Below, piece by piece: positions 17,161 to 23,474 of a DNA stretch of 64,000 nt (position 1 is its first letter; each line of letters starts with the position of its first letter). A program made the translations under genes and the position numbers. The DNA comes from Pseudomonas cavernae. GTDB lineage: Bacteria > Pseudomonadota > Gammaproteobacteria > Pseudomonadales > Pseudomonadaceae. The stretch is from positions 4,588,001 through 4,652,000 of the forward strand of contig NZ_CP032419.1 in the NCBI RefSeq assembly GCF_003595175.1, read 5' to 3'. The notes under the pieces are model-generated. The model was not told the DNA's origin, did not search any database, and saw only the letters and a list, made by a program, of their open reading frames with translations.

Positions 17161-17265
17161 TCAGCTCCGTAGGGGGGAAATCGACTTGTGGAACGGCGCG
17201 CCGAGTCGGACAAACAGATCGGTGATAGTGTCTTGGTAGGCGGGTTGGGCGTGGCGAGAGGGCAT
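17161..17265 (-). pseudogene. 5' fragment of the gene seen at 11791-12173
   Basis: The first 24 codons are the same as in the other copy (PSRHAQPAYQDTITDLFVRL, then GAP), after which the sequence diverges (FHKSISPLRS) and stops. It begins at ATG 17265 and is part of the right copy of the 191-bp repeat. Confidence 0.7.
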
Positions 17266-17378
17266 GACAGGCTCCTCATTAGGTGACCATCTTGAGGCTA
17301 GCATGCACGCGCTGAGCTGCTGATCGCCGGCCAGCCTGCTGGCAGTCGCGCCACTCCAGGTTTTGATAGTGCTCCACG
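17188..17378 (+). repeat. 191-bp direct repeat, right copy
   Basis: This is the same length as 12096-12286 and about 93% identical by eye. It ends directly beside the right copy of the 23-bp inverted repeat. Confidence 0.85.
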
Positions 17379-17381
17379 TCG

Positions 17382-17404
17382 ACACGGTCAGCATTTGGGC
17401 GCTC
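17382..17404 (-). repeat. 23-bp inverted repeat, right copy
   Basis: This is an exact reverse complement of 12294-12316. A perfect 18-base GC palindrome, cgcgcgcgtacgcgcgcg, follows at 17416-17433 between this repeat and the ribbon-helix-helix gene. Confidence 0.75.
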
Positions 17405-17475
17405 GGAGCCCCCTTCGCGCGCGTACGCGCGCGTACTTGTCACTAAATCATCAAAGTGTTGTTCCACTCACTGAA

Positions 17476-17667
17476 TCATCCAAGCCTGTCGCGGGCTAGT
17501 TTCTCCTCGATGGCCAGACGCACGAACTCTGAGCGGTTGCCGGCGGCAGGGTGCAGGCTGCCGTAGGGGTAGTCGATCAGCCGGTCGATCGCCTCGATGA
17601 CGGCGATTTCCACGGACACGATCAGCCGTTCCTTGGCCTTGTCGCCAAACAGGCGGTTCTTGCTCAT
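17476..17667 (-). CDS. Small ribbon-helix-helix protein
   Basis: The 63-residue product has a beta strand (RLIVSVEIAVIEAIDRLI) and two helices ending SEFVRLAIEEKLARDRL, the layout of Arc/CopG-type DNA-binding or plasmid-control proteins. Its ATG overlaps the stop of the upstream gene by four bases. It is the last gene of the AlpA-primase operon and may regulate it. Confidence 0.65.
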   Translation of the reverse strand: MSKNRLFGDKAKERLIVSVEIAVIEAIDRLIDYPYGSLHPAAGNRSEFVRLAIEEKLARDRLG

Positions 17668-18500
17668 GGTGCTGACTCCAGTGGGGTGCGCTCATAGGTG
17701 GAGTGCAGATCGGCGCCGGTTACACAGTGCCGGCCCGTCGGGGCGTGGCAGTCGCGGCAGGACCATAGGTGGTTGTGGAAGGCATCTCGGGCGGTGATCC
17801 ACGCCAGCGAGGCGGTGGCCGCCGTGGCGACGTGGAGGGCGGTTGCCAGTGTCTCCGGTGCGGCCACGCACTCTGCGCTCACCTGTCTGTTCGCAGGCCG
17901 CCAGTGCAGGCCGGATCGGATCAGGTTGGCCACGGCGCGCGGAGGCTGGTGCTGCTGCGACTCGATGTCGTGCAGGTCGAGATAGCCCCACTCCAGCAGG
18001 TATGTCGGCGAGCACTCCAGCAGGCGGGCGACTCGGGCCAGCCAGGTGTCGCGGCTCCCCACCAGCGGCGGCACATCAGCCGTCGGGGGAAGCCTGCCGG
18101 CCACGGCCTGGATGGCCTCATCATCGCTCAGCACGCGCTCCATGCCAGGCACAGGTACCACGGCCAGAAGGGCATCACCGTATCGGCGGCGAGCCTCCTG
18201 CTCGATTGCCGCAGAGGTCTGGTGTCCGCAGCTCTGGACGATCTCGCCGGAATCCAGCACCAGCAAGTGGAGCCAATGCTCCATGTGCGGGGCAGGCATC
18301 TCGCCCACTTTCTCCGGCTCAATGCCCTGCGGATCGGTCAATGCGCGCAGGAACTCGACGATCTCCGGACGCTTAGCTTTGATCAGCGCCAATAGCTCGG
18401 GCGACGGTGGATGGTCGGCCCTACAGAGCAGGCGATCACCTTCCAGCACCACCATCACGCCTTCGGCCCTCGCCAGGCCCAGCACTTCGAAGACGCTCAT
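17664..18500 (-). CDS. TubC_N-domain-like island protein
   Basis: The first 55 residues (FEVLGLARAEGVMVVLEGDR, then PPSPELLALIKAKRPEIVEF) match the TubC_N docking-type domain that also occurs in integrative-element proteins next to DUF3987 genes. The remaining 220 residues include CRDCHAPTGRHC, a possible zinc or CXXCH-like site near the C-terminus. No synthetase is nearby, so the fold is probably used for protein contacts in replication. It overlaps both neighbours by four bases. Confidence 0.65.
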   Translation of the reverse strand: MSVFEVLGLARAEGVMVVLEGDRLLCRADHPPSPELLALIKAKRPEIVEFLRALTDPQGIEPEKVGEMPAPHMEHWLHLLVLDSGEIVQSCGHQTSAAIEQEARRRYGDALLAVVPVPGMERVLSDDEAIQAVAGRLPPTADVPPLVGSRDTWLARVARLLECSPTYLLEWGYLDLHDIESQQHQPPRAVANLIRSGLHWRPANRQVSAECVAAPETLATALHVATAATASLAWITARDAFHNHLWSCRDCHAPTGRHCVTGADLHSTYERTPLESAP

Positions 18501-20215
18501 ACCTCAACCTCGAAAGCGAACTCGCATTGGTACTCGGCTCGGGGCATTGCGACAGGCCAGGCGCGCGCGTTCAGAATGAGTGCGGAATCTGCGGATTCTG
18601 CGGAAGGTCCCGGATTTACTGGAGGTTGCGGGTGCGGAGAAAGTGCGGAGAGGTGCGGATTTTCTGCGGGCTGCCCTCCGACTGCCGACGAGCCCCGCAG
18701 GTTTTCCGCATTCCTCCGCACTTCTTCCTCAGTCCCCAAGCCGTGCCACTGCTGGGCTTCCGCACTTTCCGCACTTTCCGCACAGCTGACGAGCCGAAAC
18801 GACTTCCCGTCTGCTGTCCGCAGCCAGCGGTATTCGACCAGCACGGCCAACAGGTCGTCGCGACGCTTGGCCCTTCGCACAACAGGGGGGCCGGCCTTGC
18901 CCAGCTTGTCGCGGTGGAACTCAACCCAGCCCTTCTGGCGCAGCCAATTGAGAAGCTGCTGTGCCTGCTGCAAGCGCGAGTCTATGCGTTCCTTGTCGGT
19001 GTAGCGCAGCCACTCGCCCAGCGAGTATCGGACCAGCCCGCACGCCCGACGCATGCACTCGCCGTCGATCCAGTCATAGCCCTCGAAGAACGCCAGCACG
19101 GCGGCCAGGCGCCGTACCAGCTCGCCCGCACGACTAGCAAAGGGGCGCAGGCCGGCATAGCTGCCCAACGCACCCTGCTCGCTCTCGATCTCGTTGTAGA
19201 ACGACAGCCATTCGCGGTCGGCGGCGGCATCCATCGACAGAACAGGCGGCTTAACCTCGCCAGAGAGGACGTCGATAGCCGCTTCGCTGGTCAGGATCTG
19301 CTGACTACGCTCCCAATAGCGCTGCAAGCGCGCGTCGGAATAGCTCTTGCGCGCCAGTTGGGACGAGGTCAGCAGTCGCGTGCCGGCCAGCGATTCGGGA
19401 CTGGCGAACAGGAAACGTGGCAGGAAGCCTTGGCCACGTAGCAACGGGTCGCCCAGCGCTTCGGCCACGGTCACGGGCTGGGCCATCAGGTGCAGGGTCA
19501 GCCGGCGCTGATCGACGGTCCCGCTGCCCTCCTGGTTGCCGTGGGAGCGGGTGCGCTCGACGTAGCCGGTATCAAATAGCTTGACCAGGCCGCCCAGAGT
19601 GGCGGCGCGGGTGTCGGCCTTGAGCGAAGCCCCGCCCAGCACCTGCCCGCCTTCGTCGGTGTCCCAGGCAGCGGCAGGCATGCCCCGCACGAAGTCGCCG
19701 GTGAGGCGCTCGAAGGTGGCGTCCGTGTACTGAGTGCGCGGATCGCGCGGCAGCGGGTTTTCGTCCAGATACTCGCCCCGATCCTTGCCGCTCAAGCCGT
19801 TGGCGGCGGTGAGGATGGCATCGACCTTGGCCTTGTGTCGGGTACGAGCCTCGCGCTCGGCATCGTCTATCGGCTTGAAGGCCAGACGTCGACACTCGCT
19901 CTTGCGATCCCCCGACTCGCCCAGGGTCAGCAGGAACAGGGACGCTGGCATGCCGTCCGGGTTGTGCAAATGCGGGGCGTTCACGCGAGTCTGCGCCAGG
20001 TAGGCAGCCGCACCGACGACGCACTGCGCAGCCAGCGCCATCGGCGCCTGGACATGCTCGGCAATGGCCTTGGCTGCGTCGCGCAGCACGTCGGGCAATA
20101 GGTCTACCGAATAGGGGGCTGCCGACGCGGTATCGGGCAGCAGGGGCAGTGGCGCGGGATCGATGGGCTGCTGGTCAATCTCGGCCCACTGGTCGGCATA
20201 GTCTTTATCGCTCAT
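18497..20215 (-). CDS. DUF3987 (YfjI family) replication-type protein
   Basis: This 572-residue protein has the DUF3987 pattern: PDVLRDAAKAIAEHVQAPMA, FLLTLGESGDRKS (a Walker-A-like loop), YTDATFERL, DEGGQVLG, then QRRLTLHLMAQPVTVAEAL and FLPRFLFASPESL. A variable Glu/Ser-rich tail follows. Family members are tied to primase/helicase functions of prophages and islands; direct biochemical evidence is limited. With the upstream CHC2 protein it probably replaces a single P4-alpha-like primase-helicase. It starts with an ATGA overlap. Confidence 0.82.
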   Translation of the reverse strand: MSDKDYADQWAEIDQQPIDPAPLPLLPDTASAAPYSVDLLPDVLRDAAKAIAEHVQAPMALAAQCVVGAAAYLAQTRVNAPHLHNPDGMPASLFLLTLGESGDRKSECRRLAFKPIDDAEREARTRHKAKVDAILTAANGLSGKDRGEYLDENPLPRDPRTQYTDATFERLTGDFVRGMPAAAWDTDEGGQVLGGASLKADTRAATLGGLVKLFDTGYVERTRSHGNQEGSGTVDQRRLTLHLMAQPVTVAEALGDPLLRGQGFLPRFLFASPESLAGTRLLTSSQLARKSYSDARLQRYWERSQQILTSEAAIDVLSGEVKPPVLSMDAAADREWLSFYNEIESEQGALGSYAGLRPFASRAGELVRRLAAVLAFFEGYDWIDGECMRRACGLVRYSLGEWLRYTDKERIDSRLQQAQQLLNWLRQKGWVEFHRDKLGKAGPPVVRRAKRRDDLLAVLVEYRWLRTADGKSFRLVSCAESAESAEAQQWHGLGTEEEVRRNAENLRGSSAVGGQPAENPHLSALSPHPQPPVNPGPSAESADSALILNARAWPVAMPRAEYQCEFAFEVEV

Positions 20216-20607
20216 GCGGGCACTCCCAGTTTCGACAGGCGACGGCGGGCCAGCTCAAGGCGGGCTTGGTGCTCGGAGTTGAGAGTGTGGCCTTGGGCAA
20301 CCAGCCCCATGGCGCAGGCAATGATGGCCTTCTCGCGCTCGATGGCTTGGCGGCTCGGGCCAGATCGGCGCGGCTTGCCCGAGCCAGGAAACAGGTCACG
20401 CAACCCCAGCCCCATGGCAGACATGATCTCGGCAGCCGAACAGCCGGCCCAGCACTTGAGCAGGACGGTGCCGTCCTGGGTTTCGCTGATCTTGAGCGAC
20501 GGAGTCCTGTCGTCATGCGCAGGACAGCAGGCGACCCACTGTCCGGGTTTGGTCTGCTTCACCTTGCCCATGGCCGACAGCAGGCGGTCGATCGGCATCA
20601 GTTCCAT
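20212..20607 (-). CDS. CHC2-type zinc finger, primase-like protein
   Basis: The 131-residue product carries VACCPAHDDRTPSLKIS and LLKCWAGCSAAEIMSAMG, the Cys/His ligands of a CHC2 primase zinc domain. A Toprim polymerase domain is absent. ATG 20607 is chosen because cgaggtgcaact precedes it and the family starts here; an upstream ATG would run through the 46-residue ORF. It overlaps DUF3987 by four bases and the 46-residue ORF by ten. Confidence 0.82.
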   Translation of the reverse strand: MELMPIDRLLSAMGKVKQTKPGQWVACCPAHDDRTPSLKISETQDGTVLLKCWAGCSAAEIMSAMGLGLRDLFPGSGKPRRSGPSRQAIEREKAIIACAMGLVAQGHTLNSEHQARLELARRRLSKLGVPA

Positions 20608-20738
20608 AGTTGCACCTCGATAGCGAGCAGTAGCGCCAGCGATTCGCCGTTGAATTGCAGCGACAGCAGCAGATCCAAGGCTTTTTTCAGGCAAGTCGAA
20701 CCCGTCGCCACCGATTGGCAGCGTTGAATGTCAGGCAT
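20598..20738 (-). CDS. Small ORF between AlpA and the CHC2 protein, 46 residues
   Basis: The ATG at 20738 lies three bases beyond the alpA stop and is preceded by aggaaggctaaccc, a good ribosome binding site. The product starts MPDIQRCQSVATGS and ends with a Leu-rich helix (LDLLLSLQFNGESLALLLAI). It overlaps the next gene by ten bases. I know no family for it. The spacing argues that it is translated, perhaps only to couple the operon. Confidence 0.55.
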   Translation of the reverse strand: MPDIQRCQSVATGSTCLKKALDLLLSLQFNGESLALLLAIEVQLWN

Positions 20739-20741
20739 GGG

Positions 20742-20939
20742 TTAGCCTTCCTGAGCGATCAGGAAAGCATCAACGGCAGCGGTGTCCCAGCGCACGGAAC
20801 GCCCGAAGCGGATCGGCGCAGGAAAGCCCTCAGCCTGCGACCAGCGCCACCAGGTGGTGCGGCTTACTTGGTACTTGGTGCAGAGCTGCGCGGCAGTAGC
20901 GAGCGCGCCAGGGATTGGCAGGTTGGGAATTTGAGTCAT
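20742..20939 (-). CDS. alpA: AlpA-family regulator/excisionase
   Basis: The 65-residue product has a winged helix-turn-helix of the AlpA type: QLCTKYQVSRTTWWRWSQ, then FPAPIRFGRSVRW. The start follows taggagaaatcgatc. AlpA proteins activate or serve as recombination directionality factors for nearby tyrosine integrases, and one lies 550 bases upstream on the same strand. It is the first gene of a six-gene coupled operon. Confidence 0.88.
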   Translation of the reverse strand: MTQIPNLPIPGALATAAQLCTKYQVSRTTWWRWSQAEGFPAPIRFGRSVRWDTAAVDAFLIAQEG

Positions 20940-21489
20940 GATCGATTTCTCCTAAATACGGAAAAACCGAGGGGTGACAGCACCACCAGTGGTCAGGCTT
21001 TTGCCGTCAAGTAGATTGACAACTTGCAACCGCTTAACCATTGGTAATACAGTCTCATGCGCGTCAAGTTTCTTGTCGCGCAAATAAGCAGAAGACCTTC
21101 AAAACTTCGCTTACCCTCGGGATTTGTGTACTGGCCTAGCCGGCATGCAAAGGACGCGGTTAACGTCCCCTCCCGAAACGGCCCCGGTACGGCAAATACC
21201 GGGGCTTTTCTTTGTCTGCATTCCAGCGGCGACAACATTACCCGCAAAGCCCAGCCATAGTGCGCAGGGCGTTGCATCTGGTCATGTATGCCTAGCCAGT
21301 GGCCGCATAGTAGCGAGCCGTTTCAAAGTGGCGCAAGGGTTGACTTGTGGATAAGACCCTGCAGGCCCCGACAACCCTGTAGATGGCCTGTGGATATCCT
21401 GCTTAAAATGATGTGCATGGACCGAGACGCTCCCCTTCAAGCCATATACTGCGCGGGATAGCGCCTTTCGTCGCTTGCCCTGCGCCGGA
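20940..21489. other. 550-base gap between alpA and the integrase gene
   Basis: No convincing protein gene is seen. It should contain the alpA operon promoter and possibly operator sites. A plus-strand terminator lies at 21181-21209 without an obvious gene before it. Frames on the plus strand (for example 21057-21260) show no protein pattern. Confidence 0.5.
21181..21209 (+). terminator. Orphan plus-strand rho-independent terminator
   Basis: The stem gccccggta / taccggggc (9 bp) with loop cggcaaa is followed by ttttc. All neighbouring genes are on the minus strand, so the transcript it ends is unknown; a small RNA is possible. Confidence 0.6.
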
Positions 21490-22899
21490 TCAATTCCTCC
21501 TCTTCGACAACAGCACCACGTTGTCGGCCTGCTCCTCCCCCAGCACCTTGGCAAGCGCCCGCTCGAGCAGTTCGATGGCGCGCTGCTTCTCCGGTAGCGC
21601 CGCCTCGGGGTTGTTACGGTAGTGCAGATTCGCCACGCCGGTCTGGCCGTGCGCTTGCAGCAGGTCGGACAGTTGGTCGCTGACGCCGTGACGCTGCATC
21701 AGTTGAGCGCAAGTGCGGCGCAAGTCGCGCGGCGAGAAGCTGGGCGTCTGCTTCCCGTCGATAACCGCGTGCTCTGACTTCAGCCAGTCGGCTATGGCAT
21801 GGCGCGGACTGCTGACGACAATGTGCTGCTTTCCGGTGGTGGTCCACGGCCAGGGGTGGCAACCGTTAATCTCCCGCACGCGCTCCAGAATGGTGACAGC
21901 TCGCTCGGTCAACGGGACAAGGTGAGGTCTGCTCATTGCTTGGCCTCCGCGCCCTTTGCGGTGGATCAGGCGCACGGTGCCGGCCTCCAGATCGTAGTCA
22001 TCCCAGGTGGTCTGGCAGACGTTGAAGATGCGCTGGCCGCCCGTGGCAATGACGAACTTGAACAACAGCGCCATGACCGGCCCCACGCCTTCGGTGATCT
22101 CAATGGTTCCCCAGAGCTGGCGCAGCTCGGCATCCAACAGCGCCCGGGTAGCCGGTGCCGACACCTTCTCAACTGCAACCACGGTGGCGGGGTTGCTCTC
22201 CAGGCTGTAGCTCTTGGCGCTCGACCTGCCGACCGCGTTCTCGGCGCGCAGACCATGATTGAAAGCCGCCGACAGGAACGAACGCATACGTTCGGCCTGC
22301 ACCTTTGCGCCGCGATCCCAGATCAAATTGAGAATGGCGAGGATGTGGTCGGGGCGAATGTCGCGCGCCTTCATCGCCATGATGCTGGGGTGCGGAGTCA
22401 GCATGTTGGTCTGATACAGCCGCTCCAGTTCCTTGACTACGCCGGGTGTGGCCTTCTCCCGGCGCGATTCGATGTAGTCGAGAAATAGCTCCCCGAAGGT
22501 GCCGCGCGATGCTTCGATCTCGGCTAGGCGCTGGCGCTCTCGGGTTTCCTCCTCCGCCTTCAGGCGTGCCGCTTCGGCGTCTGCGCCCAGCTTCGCCAGG
22601 TACGCCTTAACGTCGCCGTGCGCTTTGGCTATCTGCGCCATTGCGGCGGCCTTGTCGCGCAGCTCCGGCAGGGTGAAGCCGATTTCCCGCGCGGTGCGCC
22701 GATATGCGCCCAGCTTGACCAGCACTTGTTTGCCGGCATGGTGATAGCGGTAGTAACAGGACGGCGGGCCATCGTTCGGACGCTTGAACACCAGCGCCCC
22801 AGTGCCGCGCCCAGGCAGGCTCTCGACCAGCGGCGAGCTGCCGGGCGTCATAGCCCGCACCTTTTGGTCATTCACGGTCTTCGATGCGTTGCTCGCCAT
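21490..22899 (-). CDS. int: Tyrosine integrase of the tRNA-Thr island
   Basis: With ATG 22899 (preceded by gaggggcgatca) the product has 469 residues. The frame is open to a GTG at 22956, but that part encodes the arm repeats (AVTK). An N-terminal arm-binding/DUF4102-like part is followed by a SAM-like core-binding domain and the catalytic domain. Catalytic residues are visible in ATGGQRIFNV (Arg), RPHLVPLT, FSPRDLRRTC (Arg), QAHGQTG (His region) and NLHYRNN (Tyr). It sits 190 bases from attR and would insert the island into tRNA-Thr and, with AlpA, excise it. Confidence 0.92.
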   Translation of the reverse strand: MASNASKTVNDQKVRAMTPGSSPLVESLPGRGTGALVFKRPNDGPPSCYYRYHHAGKQVLVKLGAYRRTAREIGFTLPELRDKAAAMAQIAKAHGDVKAYLAKLGADAEAARLKAEEETRERQRLAEIEASRGTFGELFLDYIESRREKATPGVVKELERLYQTNMLTPHPSIMAMKARDIRPDHILAILNLIWDRGAKVQAERMRSFLSAAFNHGLRAENAVGRSSAKSYSLESNPATVVAVEKVSAPATRALLDAELRQLWGTIEITEGVGPVMALLFKFVIATGGQRIFNVCQTTWDDYDLEAGTVRLIHRKGRGGQAMSRPHLVPLTERAVTILERVREINGCHPWPWTTTGKQHIVVSSPRHAIADWLKSEHAVIDGKQTPSFSPRDLRRTCAQLMQRHGVSDQLSDLLQAHGQTGVANLHYRNNPEAALPEKQRAIELLERALAKVLGEEQADNVVLLSKRRN

Positions 22900-22915
22900 T
22901 GATCGCCCCTCAGTC

Positions 22916-22965
22916 TTGGTCACAGCTTCTCGACGCTTGGTCACAGCTTTGGTCACAGCTTCTCG
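22916..22965 (+). repeat. Right arm-type repeats (three copies of ttggtcacagctt)
   Basis: Copies start at 22916, 22937 and 22949. The last two plus ctcg are identical to 1609-1637. They lie just upstream of the preferred integrase start, so integrase binding here could also repress its own gene. Confidence 0.65.
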
Positions 22966-23089
22966 GTTAGCTGAAGGCTACAACGTGCAACGGGACGAAA
23001 CAACGAAATAAGTGAAATCCGTTGTTTATCAATGACTTTGGTTGATTTTTGTTATCGAATGAATCATGGAAAAACGCCGGGACAAGCCG

Positions 23090-23135
23090 CTTGTAATCAG
23101 TAGGTCCCGGGTTCGATTCCTGGTGCCGGCACCAT
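23090..23135 (+). repeat. attR: duplicated 3' end of tRNA-Thr
   Basis: This exact 46-base copy of 1497-1542 includes the T-arm and CCA end. It lacks the 5' half of the tRNA, so it is not a functional tRNA gene. It marks the right end of the island. Confidence 0.92.
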
Positions 23136-23142
23136 TTAAAAC

Positions 23143-23172
23143 AAAGGCCTGCAGCGATGCAGGCCTTTTGTT
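23143..23172 (+). terminator. Original chromosomal terminator of tRNA-Thr
   Basis: The stem aaaggcctgc / gcaggccttt with loop agcgat is followed by tgtt. It lies just outside attR, where the ancestral tRNA transcript would have ended. The rest of 23173-23474 shows no gene. Confidence 0.8.
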
Positions 23173-23474
23173 CTTTCGGGGCCGCAAAAATTCGCCGCCC
23201 CTCGCAGTCACTCTGCACAGCCAAGCATGCAACCACGGCATAGCTTGCTCGTAACTCCAGAAGCCATCTGGCCCCTCTTCATGGATCGAAGGCGCGCTCC
23301 AGCAAAATGAGCGTCTCGCGAATCATCCAGCGGCAACCTGGAAAGAATCGACCAGCACCCTTCCCGGTCCCCCTGATAGTGAGCTAATGCGGTTCTGGCT
23401 CATTCCCCAGCGGTCCCCATCCAGATTCAATCTCGAGCAGGCATAATGCCTGGGAACCCCGGACGTCACGAACC

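Noticed and set aside
17664..18500. A nonribosomal peptide system because of the TubC_N-like domain
   Set aside because: No synthetase modules are present; such docking-like domains also occur in island proteins beside DUF3987.
22900..22956. An integrase start at GTG 22956
   Set aside because: The added residues are encoded by the arm repeats and the ribosome binding site is poor, whereas ATG 22899 has gagggg at the right distance.
23090..23135. A second tRNA-Thr gene
   Set aside because: Only the anticodon-loop-to-CCA part is present; the acceptor 5' strand and D-arm are missing, so it is the attachment site copy.
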